Positions 36,997 to 49,100 of a DNA stretch of 64,000 nucleotides are shown one piece after another. Below the pieces are notes generated by a model that saw only the letters and a program-made list of their open reading frames with translations, did no database searches and was not told the DNA's origin. The DNA is from Diploscapter coronatus. Its lineage: Eukaryota; Nematoda; Chromadorea; Rhabditida; Rhabditidae. Location of the stretch: assembly GCA_964036155.1 (NCBI GenBank), contig OZ038423.1, positions 74,291,249 to 74,355,248 of the forward strand, written 5' to 3'. The position numbers and the translations under genes are program-made. Numbering within the stretch: position 1 is the first letter of the stretch; each line of letters begins with the position of its first letter.

Positions 36997-38079
36997 CGCT
37001 GGAAATAATTAAATTTGGTATTCGTGAGCGAAGAATTCAAAGGCAAGTGAAATTTGTTTCCCTTCCAAACATTTTGAAATTTTACTTTCAATCATTCTTG
37101 GTAACTACATGGTCTTTTGTATTTGTTTACCAGCTGATCATTATCACCATTTATATTTGCCACCAAATTTTAGGATAGGGAGTGTAGGGAAAAAGAAAAG
37201 TTAGTGACAAATACATGAGGCCTGACTACAGCAATCTGTAAAAAAAAAATAACGGAGTGGCGTCGAAATCAACAATGTACCACTGCGAAAAATAAATTAC
37301 GAAAGTACAGTAATCGTCGAAATTGAAATCGATACATTCGAGGTGGGAAACCTCTGAATTAACTTCCTGAAAGAAAACTATTTCGTTAAAATTTATTTTG
37401 CATCCCGAAATTACACAGAATTCTACGTGTTGTGACTAAACACAGCGAAAAAACAAGATTCAGATACACGGATCCGAAAAAGGATAAATAAAAATCAAGT
37501 GATGAGAGTGGAAATGAATGAATTTTCGCGGGTCACAAATGGATAGCTTTGATAAAGCAAATGGCTTTCTCTACTAGATAAATAAAATTGTTATCATCAA
37601 AACGAAAATATCGTGGTTTTCAAGGAAATTTGAAACATACAAAGAAAGGTTTGAAAGTCACGAAAGAAAAATAAAACGTGTATTTAGAAATTCGTACCAG
37701 TCGACGAGAATGAAACGTGCTCACCTATTTTGTTAAAACCAGAGAAATCTAAAGAAGGAAAACAAATATTTTGGAGAAAATAGAATTTATCACAGCCCTT
37801 TTTTATCTCATATGTATTGGATTAGCGTCATTCAAAAGAAACTGGTAGTCACAGTAATTCAGAATAAATCCTGAAAATTATCCTTTTTTATTTTTCCATT
37901 AAAATGCGATGTTTTCCTACTTTTACTGTAACTTTCAGCGAAATAAAATTATGTTTGAATTCGAAATAAATAGGGGGAAAGCTGAGTAACTCGAAAGGTT
38001 ATGAAAAAGGAATAATGCAGATTAGTATGAGAAAATCAGGTTACCATTGTTTACTCATAGTCAGGCAAATTATGGCTCT
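36997..38079. other. YIPF-WDR3 intergenic region
   Basis: About 1.1 kb of AT-rich sequence between the YIPF stop and the WDR3 start. No exon, RNA gene or strong repeat recognised. Confidence 0.5.
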
Positions 38080-41000
38080 TCAGGTGGACTTCTTATCGTC
38101 GGGTTTAGTTTCTTTCGTCTCCTCTTTAGGCTTGGTTCCCTCAGGTTTGGTTTCAGTTTTTGTATCCGGCTTCGCCTCCGATGTTGCTTCAGCTTCAGCT
38201 TTGGGTTTCTTGTCCTTGTCTTCCGATTCCGGCTTTTTCTCCCCTACTTCTTTCGGGTTTTCATTTGGCTTCTTGCTGGCCTGAAATCCCACTTTATCAA
38301 TTTATTCTGTAAGAGTTCAATTTTCGGAAGTGCTTGAACCATTTTATGAATATTTTATAGCACACTACTTTCATCTGCACCCAAACAAATTGTAAACCTT
38401 GAGGCTTTCGTACAATCATTATAAAAGTGGAGAGGCGAAAAGTGGTAATTTAATAAAAAATATTCTTTTAGATTTTCCAAGATATTATTTCTTCCCAAAA
38501 GACATGTGCAAGATTTTCCCGTCCATCTTATCTCAGAAAACTCGACTTTTGAGCATGTCTGCTTCCCACAGAGCATGAGTTATCAGAACGTGAAATATGA
38601 CAAATTTCAAAGGAAACAGATGGATAATTCAGAGGATTGCCATTCCTACAAGTGATTTTATTTTATACAAAAATCTCTTTATTCTCTCCTTCTGATAGAT
38701 TTAAATATCTCGGGTCTGTGTGGGTGTGGGTTGGTCACATTTCATGTCGAGTGGGTTTCAAAATCTCTACTTGCTTACATCGTCTTTCTTCTCTGCAGCA
38801 GGCTTGTCCTTGGCTTCTTCAGCAGGTTTCTTCGCATCTTTGTTCTCTTCTTTTCCGGGTTTTCCCGAATCGCCCGACTTGTTCTGATCCGGTTGCAAGA
38901 GCACCTGAAGAAAAGAAACTTGAACTTGAGATTTTTTAATGATATAAGACATGCGAAATGTTAGATTTTGTGAATATTGCGATGGACTTGTTGGAAACTT
39001 CGCTAGACTTACTCGTAACGTGATGATGAATCTTCAAAACGTGTTTATAATTTCAAAGTGATCTTCCGATAATTTCGATGCTCATAGCCAAAACTTGGAG
39101 CATATTTTAAAATAGGGTTAGTAAAGGCGTTAAATGCGCTGACCTGACTTGCCTTTTCCGGTAGCTTGACTTCTGGCTGGGGCTGTTCCTTCTTGTCGCC
39201 GGCAGGGTTCTTAGGCAGATCCGAAATGGCCGCCGGCAGCTGGGTTGTCACAGGGACTGCAGGGCCGTCGCCCGGTTTGGCCGGGTGCATAGCGTCGAAG
39301 AAGTATTCCTGCAAGTTGCAGCTTTGTGGGAAAATAGTTTGGGATTCTGTAATATTTTTTTAGAAAATATGAATCTTTTAGGAAATAAATTAAAACTAAA
39401 GAGGAAGAAACTAGAAAAATGTGAGGAGAAATTCGTTAAAATAGTTTAGTTCCAAACAAAATAAGGTAGAGTTTGGTAGAGAAATGAAACGTTTTTCATC
39501 AAATTCCGCGTGCAACTATTTACCTATCTTGCTGAAATTGGAGTTATTCGGAAAAAAGATGTTATATTTTAGCGAAAGATAAATCGTTGCGGGGAAAAGA
39601 AAGATATAATTTGTTAAAGTATGGATTTTTCTCAGTAAATTACCCACCTTGAACGAGAACGCGAGCAAGAAATGCAGGAAGACCACCATGAAAATCGTGC
39701 CGAACGCGATCTGAATAAAGTCGAAAGGTAAAAAATAATTACGAACATTCCTTCCAAGAATGAATTCTATTTTCCCAAGTTTTTCGGAATTGATAAATTT
39801 CATTCACTTTTCCACTGTTTTAGAAGAAAAGTGCACAATGTTTGATAGAATGTATTAAAAATTTGGAATCAAAGTACAAAAGTACCTATACTCCGTATAA
39901 AAATAGTTTCAGAAATCTCACCAATTTGTTGGGGTCATTTTGGAAGGAGGGCCAGATGGCTTTTGCCAACACAGTGCCACTCAACGAAACTGCGACCAGA
40001 ATCAGAATCCAACGGAACAGATTCCAGTCGATCGTCCACAGAATCTGAAAGGGTTATTTTGAAATTATAGACTTTATGCTATTTTTAGAAGTTTCACGGG
40101 CCATAAAATTGTTCTTGACCAGGAATACTATTATTTAGGAACGTTTGAAACACGTTCAGAACCTTTTAAAGTGGATGAAATAATTTGTGATATCTATTTT
40201 CTAGATGAAAAAGTGTTGCTATATCAGAGTGAAAGAAACTCGAGAAGGTTGAAGTTGAAACTGTATTGAAACGTATGTACAAAAATTTCCCAATTTGACA
40301 GATACATATCTTGGGACTTACAGAAACAGGAATGAAGATGGTGAGACTGTATCCATAGGCACAGAGCAGGTCGATGAAGGGGTACTGGAATTCAGACTGA
40401 CGATACCACGACAGGGCGAACAGCGCCAGGGGCACGCCGATCACGTAGAAGAAGATCATCGTCGAGGCTGAGGTCACTGCAAATGCCGATTCAGGACAGT
40501 TTCTTTAAATCCCGCATGATTTCACATGCGTCAACTTTTGAGGATATATAAATGCTTTACAAATTATCGGAATAAAAGAAAGATTGAAAAAGTTAGATGT
40601 GCGTTTCTAAATTTCCAAAAGTAAACTCTTCATAAAATTACTGTTTCAAGAGTTTAATATTTCCGAAAATAGGTAAAGGATGTAATGTTTTTTATGTCTT
40701 TCATTGAAAATAAAAAATAAATAAATAAACCTTACCGAGCCTGAAATCGCTGCCGTACTCTCCAGCTCCGCCCTCGTTCTCGATGAACTGCGCCAGGTTA
40801 CCGAAAATGCCGATCGAAAACACCAACGTCACAGAAACCCAGAATGGGCCTGAAGATAGAAATTATTGGCTGCAAATATTATTTTGTCAAACAGAAAGAA
40901 AGGACGAATAGCATTTAGCAGGACTGCATTCAAAATCAACAACAAAATAGTTTCCCTTTGAAAAATATTAACCTACCCCACAAATCGGGAATGGGTTGGA

Positions 41001-41736
41001 TGAAATCGGTGATGAAGTTCTTGTGGGTCGGCACGACGCTGTTCAGAAGGCGCTTCACGACCTGAATTAACAGAATCAGCTTTGAAATGTGGTATGTTTC
41101 ATCAAATGAGAAAATTTGGCCGTCTCGTGATATTTTGTGCTGAAGGCTGTTAGGTTGATAATAAAAAGGAAATAAGTATTCAAAAAGCGGAATATACTTC
41201 ATCGATGTAATTGTTCAACATTACAAGCTAGTTTACTGAGCGTTTCATTGTACTAGAATTGACCATTAAATTTCAGAACATTTAAACGAAATTTTTTTAA
41301 AAATCACCTGATCAGTGTCGACGTCGAAGTACTGCTGATAGAAAGTGAGATTGAAGAACCCCTTCCTGCCCTGCTGCGTCTCGAAGCCAGCATCGTCGTT
41401 GTTGACGAGTCGACGACCGTCCGAAATCGAGCCCGAGAACGAGCCTGCGCCACCCTGCTCGTTCGTCGAATTCACCGAGACGAAATCGTTCGCAAACGCT
41501 GAAATTTCTTGAGTTTAGAAAATGGTATGTAGTAAAAATTATGGTTGGATTTGAAGCGCGTCTAATTGAACATTTTGTGTAAATACTGGCAAATTTTCAG
41601 TGGCAGAAATATTTTATGTTTGGTATTCTCAACGAATTGCAGGATAAGATCCCCGAAATCTTACTAGAGAGCTTGTAACTTATTTGAAGTATTTTACGAA
41701 ACTCGTTGACTCACATGTGAAGTTCAAATCGTCCAT
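38080..41736 (-). CDS. YIPF1/YIPF2-type Golgi Yip1-domain protein with a long charged tail
   Basis: Five-helix Yip1-family protein of Golgi and endosomal membranes that works with Rab GTPases in vesicle traffic. Exons: 41736-41715, 41498-41308, 41062-40974, 40852-40737, 40479-40322, 40045-39921, 39711-39646, 39309-39144, 38905-38782, 38283-38080. Diagnostic blocks: FFNLTFYQQYFDVDTDQV, PDLWGPFWVSVTLVFSI, CAYGYSLTIFIPVSILW, then AYFFDA-like EYFFDAMHP, each at the position expected in YIPF1/2. Human family members end soon after that point. Here roughly 150 residues rich in Lys, Glu and Pro follow (repeated KPE/KEE/TKP units). The exon ending at 39144 uses a GTCAGC donor. Confidence 0.9.
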
Positions 41737-42400
41737 CGCTGTGCCCGTCTATAGATTTGCCACTTGACCAAATGAACTGATCTCTTTCCGTGATCCAATA
41801 ATACAAATTCTGAAAAACGTGTAAGTTTTAAAAATTCCAAGAAAATTTAAGGTATTCAAGAGGACTCTAACCTCGTCAAAATAAACAAAAAACGAACACT
41901 TCAAAAAGTCTTGTATTTCCGAAAAAAGTGCAACCAGAGAATCAAGAGAAATTGATAAAACTGATAAATTATGGAGGAACTTTTGGTAGAATACCAGTTA
42001 GTTTTCAAAATTGTCAGATTTAGTCTTCAATATGTGACAGGTAGTTTCAGGGGTTCCATCGTTTCTGAGAGAACGTACCTGATGGCGAGAAAAGATGAAT
42101 AATGGAGGGTGATTGGGAGATGGGGAAAAGTCAACAACTCGTAGAGGAAGGGAGATATTCTAATTTCACAAGAAAGGAGAAAACGGGAAAATTTTTTGGA
42201 ACAAGCAGGAGAAATTCTTGAAACTTTTCTTTTTCTTCTAAAAAGTTTCCGTTTTTATTTTCCGCCTATTTTTGTAAAAAAAAATCAAAAATCACTGGAA
42301 ACTTTAAGAACAACAATTTAGAAAAAAAAAACATTAAATAAAACGACAAAAATAAGCAATGTCACCATTTGATCATTTGATACTAAGTAAATGCCTCATT
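41737..42400. other. ZRANB2-YIPF intergenic region
   Basis: About 0.66 kb between the two same-strand genes. AT-rich, with no supported feature. Confidence 0.5.
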
Positions 42401-45400
42401 CTATCTTCTCCTATCCCTGGACCTGGACCTGCTTCTGGTCCTTCTCCTCTCCCTGCTCCTGTCTCTGTCATCCCTCCTTCTTTCTCTGTCTCGGTCTCTG
42501 TCATCTCGATGTCTGTCGTCTCTGCGTCTATCGCGATCTCGGGAACGTGACCTGGAAGATACAATCATCAAAATCCCTTAAGCTAGGTTTCATGGTTCTC
42601 ATATCTTTAAAGAAAAGTCTCCGTTGATGAACGTTGTGACTTAATAACTAATATTGTCTAATCTTTTTCAAATAAGTTTCAATTTTTAAGAAAATATTGG
42701 AGAAGTGTTAAGCTTCGATCATCCATATGGTTTCAAAATTGATCAAGTCCAGAAAATGATTCACCTTCTCCTCTCCCTGTCTCTGTCGCGACTCCTTCTG
42801 TCACCCCGATCTCGGCTTCGACTTCTCCGTCTGTCTCTGTCCTTTTCCCTGGATCGACTCCTCTTCTTGCTCCTTTCCCGATCGCCACGCTCCCTGAAAA
42901 TGCTCAAATAAGTTTCACAGGTTCATGAAAAACGAAATAATTTTGGATTGATATTCCTGCTATCGCTTCCTTTTAAATTTGAAATGTTTTCTTCTATCTC
43001 AAATCGGCAAAAATGAGTGGAGTAAGAAGTTTCAGAGTTCATAAATTACTTCGACTATTTCTTCCTTCTCTCCAGCAAAACTGGGAAATCTTACCTGTCT
43101 CTTTCCTTGTAGCTTTTCCGGACTTTGTCCCTCTTGTCCTTATTTTCCTGATCGCTTTCCGGGCATGAACATTCGCCGCCAGAACATGAGCAGGAGCAGC
43201 TGAAAACTTAGCCACTTATGAGATTATTTTGAGTCTTTAAAAAGATAATTTTGTGCCAAATCAAGTTTGGTCTTTTTAATTCTATAAAAATCCTTACTCG
43301 CTCTCCTCGTCCTGATTCTGCTCCTTTTCCTTAACCTTAGTGACGATTTTCTGAATTTCCTCCTTCTTCTCAATGATTTCTGGATCGGCAGTCAGGTCGT
43401 ATTTCCCCAAGTCCTCGTCGTCGTCATCATCGTCTTCTTCTTCTTCCTGAAATTTACTCTTCGAGTTCTACTATTTCCAGACTACGGGTTTACTAATACT
43501 TTATTGGGAGAGATTCACATTAAAGGCGTTTTTTGCAACATGTTAGAAAGAAATCTTCATCGCTTCGAAAAAAGTATTTTAATAAAAACTTACCTCCTCT
43601 TCCTCGAGTTTGGTTGCAGCATCGAGTTTGTACTTGTCGAGTCCCGAGGCCTCTTCATCATCCCTCTCCTCATCATCCATTTCCTCATCTTCTACCGATT
43701 TGGTTTTTGAGATCTGCAAATTCGATGTTTCAAAATTATCACAAATTGAAGATAGGAAAAGTTGAACTATTATAGACTCCATTCTTCGATACCGGCTTCA
43801 TGTTTTTTCCTCGAAATTCCAGCACAACAAGGTTTCAAATGGTGAGAAAAAGAATACAAAATTGTACATTTGAGGCATCATTATTATCCAATATCATGAG
43901 AAATTACCGTACCTCTCCCCTTTTCTTCTTCTTACGTCCGAACTCGTCGAACTCTTCATCGTAGTCTCTCTGAAAACGTGCATTGGCAATTTTTGAAAGT
44001 AAAAGATTTGTGTACCTGAATGTACTCGACGTCCTGCCTGTCCATGAATCCACCCCCATAGCCGGTACGCATTTCCAGATCTGCCAGCTTAGGTGCATTG
44101 CACACGTTGCAGGTCTTGCGACGCGCCCAGTTCACGTTGCCGCATCTCAAAATCAACATTGGAGGAAAAATGGAACATTTCTAGTGTGAAAAGTTGTTAG
44201 TAAAATATTCGATTGTCTTGGAAAAAACTAAAAGATAAGTTTCACAAGATTCTATTAAGTGGATAATGAATAAGAGGTCAGTACTTTGAGTCAATTAAAT
44301 TAAATGAAGTTAAAAGATATGAAAAGGACTCACATGTTGTGACTTACTTGGAACAGACCCAATCCTCAGCCGCAAAGAGACCCTTCGACTTTTCCGCCAT
44401 TTCTTTGCCGATTTCCTTCCCAACGCGAGACTTGGACTGGGGTTTGGCTGGAAATTGCGTTTCTTAAAATTCAAACAAAAAATAATAATAATTGAAATTT
44501 AGTATGTTTCAAAGTTTTCAAGAATCACACTAATAAAACTGTTTCTTTTTAGCTATCTAATTATAGCCTTTATGAGCTCAAAAAACAAGGCTATTTCGAT
44601 CAGATAGATGCAAAATCATAGGTTGTTCGAAAGTGTCTAGCTTGTTCATCAGAACAAAATATTCCACGTTTGTTATTTCTCTACTTGGAAAGATTACAGA
44701 TTTCTAGAGCTAGAACGAGTTTCAGGTAATTTTTTTCTTTTTCTTTAGATAGAGAGCGTAAATGCTCAAATTTGAATATACAGAAGTTGAAATTTCTTCC
44801 TGGTTAAAATATTGTTGCAATTTTCAAATCTCACCAACATCAAATCTGAGAAACCACTTGCGCTTTTCATTTTGAGGTGTGAAAGATTATTTGATTTCGT
44901 AATGCTAAATAACGAATTTCACTGTTTCTTTCAACCCTTTTCAAAGAGCTCTGAAACCTACATTTGCCGCATTGTCCACATCGAGTGGACGACTCCGCGT
45001 TGATTTCTGCGCACTTCGCGTCCACGCACGCCCACTCGCCCTCCTTCAGTGCGCGACGTCTGAAAATATATAGAATTCAGTTTTTTTTCAGATTGTTTCC
45101 GAGAATATTCCGTATTTTATTCGAAAAAATCTTTTTTTTTTTTCAAAAATCAGATTTCGAGATTATTTTTCCTACAGACAGACCTAGGGTGGCATCTAGG
45201 TTAAAATTTTCGAACGTACTCACTCTTTAAACCAAAATGCTACACTAAAATTTCTCTGCGTACTACCTTACGTATCGAAATTTCTATAGGCAAATTTTAT
45301 CTTGCGTGCTCTTATAATGATTTTTCACTGAAACTCTGCTTAGGTCTGTTTTTCTGGATAAATTCTCCTGGAAAATACCTGCGCTCCTTCTCCTCCCTTT

Positions 45401-45443
45401 CGTACCGCTCCCTCTCAGCGGCTCGTTCTTCCCGAGTTGACAT
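42401..45443 (-). CDS. ZRANB2: ZRANB2-type zinc finger/RS-domain splicing factor
   Basis: Nuclear RNA-binding splicing regulator. Start 45443, two bases after a TTTTCAG acceptor (trans-splicing likely); first residues MSTREERAAERERYEREEK. Two RanBP2-type zinc fingers: EWACVDAKCAEINAESSTRC (exon 45059-44962) and DWVCSKCGNVNWARRKTC (spanning 44449-44347 and 44154-44018). Then comes the family signature RTGYGGGF...VEYIQ and DEFGRKKKKRG (43971-43915), a Glu/Asp-rich block, a short Cys-rich stretch (CSCSCSGGECSC), and a C-terminal Arg/Ser/Asp repeat domain in exons 42893-42765 and 42554-42401. The last exon also has a long open frame in another phase, but only the RS/RD frame continues the upstream exon and it ends at TAG 42401. 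The N-terminal charged extension before finger 1 is absent from the vertebrate protein. Confidence 0.92.
45179..45348. mobile_element. MITE-like element, CAGACCTAGGG family, in ZRANB2 intron 1
   Basis: Starts CAGACCTAGGG and ends with the inverted TAGGTCTG, 170 bases apart. Same termini as 5895-5980 and 29920. No coding capacity and no clear target duplication. Confidence 0.45.
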
Positions 45444-46139
45444 TCCTGAAAATGCAAATAAAAGATAGCATTGCCAAATTCGAAGAGCGTTTTTCAAAAA
45501 TAAAAGCGGGAATTCACGAATTTCAGCGTGGTTTCCCACGAAGATGGACTCGAAATGAGGAGCTAGATTGGGCCACGTCCACTTGGGGATAAGGGTTCAA
45601 GAAAAATTAGAATAAAACAGAAAAATAGAGAAAATCGAAAGTTAGCGTGAACTGGCAAGAAAGCCACGATTGACACTCGATTTCATCGCCCTGCATTTAC
45701 GCGCGTCGCTTGGCGAGCAGCGTTGGCTGCTCCACGTAGGATAGATTCTGTCGTCGATAATTGACCAATTATCCCGTTAATTGTCGAGAATTTTCGGTAG
45801 TTAATCTGTCGAGAAACAATTAGGATAATTGGGCTAATTACCCATCACTTTCCCTGACTTTTGCATCGTTTCTTGCCGTGAATTTTGAAGGGAAATTGGT
45901 CGGACTTTGTTCCTTTGGGGTTTCCAGTTAGTTGCTCCACTTTTGAGATAGTTACCTTAATTAGACTGTCACGAGCTAGCTAGGGCAGTTATCCTCCGAT
46001 CTCATTCTTTCTTTGTGAAATTTGTTCTCGTGAAACTTCTGTGAAAATAGATTTATTCTCAACTTCTCTGCTCGAGTTGATTTGTTCCGTTAGTTGATTT
46101 AATTTGGAGGTAATTAAAGTAGTTGAGGTAGCGACCGCA
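45444..46139. promoter_or_regulatory. Shared head-to-head upstream region of ZRANB2 and COPB1
   Basis: The two start codons are 696 bases apart and point away from each other. The middle (about 45690-45740) is GC-richer (ACGCGCGTCGCTTGGCGAGC), flanked by repeated TAATT/AATTA motifs. A bidirectional promoter is the simplest reading; no TATA box or known factor site was identified. Confidence 0.5.
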
Positions 46140-49100
46140 ATGAGCAGCGAACTGCCGTGTTACACGCTCATTCACACGCCCACAGACATCGATCTGCCCA
46201 GCGAGGCGCAGCTCAAAGAGAAGTTCGAAAAGGGTAGGCTTTGTGGAAATTAGAAATTCGACAGATTTTTCTGAAAAAGAAGTCCTTTCGAAAGTTTGTG
46301 CTGTGTTCTCGATTACGCGATCAGACGAGCTAAATGATTTGGATTTTATGAGTTTCTCGAAACCTGTATCTCACTTGAAAAATTTCGCTATTTTTCAAGT
46401 ACCGTTTGAAAAATGGCATTTTTTTATCTAGGTGAACACGAAAACAAGTCAAGATCCACTTACTCTTTATGTGTTCAGAATTTTACGCATTTTCCGTAAC
46501 ATAAAACTTCTAAATTTAGGTGCGGACAAGGACAAAATCGATGCCCTCAAGAAGCTGATCTACACGATCCTCAATGGGGACAAAGTCAGCCAGGTGTGGA
46601 TAATTTCATTTCAGAAAGAATGGGCCTGTATCTTCTACAGAACTAACTAGAGTTCAAATTTCTTCTACATTCCTTTCAAAGAGTTGTTGCTTTTCATCGT
46701 TTTCATGTTCATTCTCTATCAAATTGGTTTCCTGCTTTTCAAAGGCTTCCTCAACTTTTCTGAACATACAGCAATGTTCTCTAAATTTGCAGGGCATGCT
46801 GATGCACGTGATCCGCTTCTGCCTGCCGTCGAACGACCACACGCTCAAGAAGCTGCTGCTCATCTTCTGGGAGACCGTTCCCAAAGTGAATGCACAGGGC
46901 AAACTGCTGCAGGAGATGATCCTCGTGTGTGACGCCTATCGCAAGGACCTGCAGCATCCCAACGAGTTCGTCAGAGGATCCACTCTCAGGTCACATTTTT
47001 TAAGAAATATGATCGAATCAGCAACGTCAATGCTCTTTAAAAATATTTTAGCCCATATTTTGAATTTTAAAACGGATAAAATCGCGAACAGTTTGCATCC
47101 AAAACTATCATTGAACAATTCTTGTCGATATTTTGTTGAAACAGCCTGGGACACTTATTGCCGATTTAATAAATTTAATAAAATGATCAAATATCTGATT
47201 TTGAAACTTATTGGACAAATGCCGGTTTGCAGATTTCTGTGCAAGTTGAAGGAGCCCGAGCTTCTGGAGCCGTTGATGCCGTCCATCAGGCAGTGCCTCG
47301 AGCATCGCCACTCCTACGTTCGTCGCAACGCTGTCTGCGCCATCTTCACCATCTACAGTAAGATTGTCTTTTCTTGTAGAAAAGAAACACAGCAAGTAAT
47401 GTTCGTTCTAGAGGACCAATCATCGTTTTCTTTTTATAAGACGCTCCAAAGACTTTGTTTCGATAGACTTAATAAAAACGTTTCGTGAAGAAATACATAT
47501 TGCCATAGTCCTACAAGATACAATGTCTTCCAGAAAACTTCGAGTTTCTGATCCCTGACGCACCCGAATTGGTGTCGAATTTTCTGGAGGGAGAGCAGGA
47601 TGCCTCGTGCAAGAGAAACGCGTTCATGATGCTGCTCCACGTCGATCAGGCCAGGGCTCTCGACTACTTGTCCGGTAATTCATTAATTAACTGAGTATTT
47701 AGAGAACTTTTGTTATTTGCCACTTATGATTAGTCGAGACGATTAATATTTTGGGGAGCTTTAGATCCGTCTAGCTAGAGCTGGCAACACATTTCACTCG
47801 TTTTTTCTAAAAATAATCTAATTTGAAGATTTATGTCTTATTTATCTTTATTTCATTAAGGCTGCATTGAGCAAGTGACGCAGTTCGGAGACATTCTGCA
47901 GCTGATCATCGTGGAGCTCATCTACAAGGTGTGCCATACCAATCCAGCCGAGAGGGCTCGTTTCATCCGCTGCATCTACAACCTCCTGCAGTCCAACTCC
48001 GCCGCTGTCAGGTAAACAATTTTTCCTTGTAAATACGGTACTCTCCGTTATCTATGTGATGAACGTTGCCTCTTTGTCCACCTGCGTCCTCGCCGCGCTC
48101 TCTCCTTTTTCAGACTATTTTCACTCCGCAGTTCGCACCAGCGTCTTTACCCTTCTCGTTAGGTAACGTTCATCTCATAAATAATCGAGAGTGCGCTTAA
48201 CGCGGAACTTGCCGAGTTATAATAAAACTATTTTGAAACGTATCTAATGAAGAAGACGGAAATTTTCGAATTCATTGCTTATTTATGCTTCAAAGGTTGT
48301 ATATTCGTGAAGGATAAATTGCGATTTTACTGATAAATGACTCCTCTAGAAAAATCGTTTGTGAAGTTCATAAGTCTACCAGGTAGCTATGCAGAACAAC
48401 CATGAGGTGTTTTCCCTATTCATCTTCTTCCTTTCCGCCTTAACAATTCTCTATTGCCTTACAAACTTTACTATTGTTATAAACGTGCAAGGAAATGTTT
48501 TCAGATACGAAGCGGCAGGCACCCTGATCACGCTCTCGTCTGCCCCGGCAGCAATCAAGGCAGCTGCCACGGCCTACATCGACCTGATCGTCAAGGAGAG
48601 CGACAACAATGTCAAGCTCATCGTTCTCGACAGACTCATCGATCTCAGGTATACGATAGAATTACAGTAATCCATCTGAATGAAGAGTTGCAGACAGAAC
48701 TCGTCAAATGAGCGCGTCCTTCAGGAACTCGTCATGGATATTCTCAGGGTAAATTGACTTTCTTTTGAAAAGCGAGGCCTCTGAGAAGGTTCTCCCAGTT
48801 CACAGAATGCACATTGTGAAAGTTCGCCCTCCTTTTTCTTCTTTCCAATAATCTCTTCTAAAAACTGATTCACTTTTCAAGAAGTCGAAAGTTAATATTT
48901 TTAAGCAGTCTACAAATTCGACAACGCTTCACATCTTTGCTCAATAATAACTCTCATCCTACTTTAAATGCTCTTAGAAAAATGGTACAACTTTCACGTG
49001 TTGTATATTTGCAGGTTCTCTCTTCGCCCGGTTTCGAAGTTCGTCAGAAGACGCTGAACCTGGCCTTGGATCTGGTGTCGAGCCGCAATGTCGAGGACAT

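Noticed and set aside
42373..42564. Alternative frame in the last ZRANB2 exon (Glu/Gly/Pro-rich)
   Set aside because: The preceding exons continue into the Arg/Ser/Asp frame, which ends at 42401.
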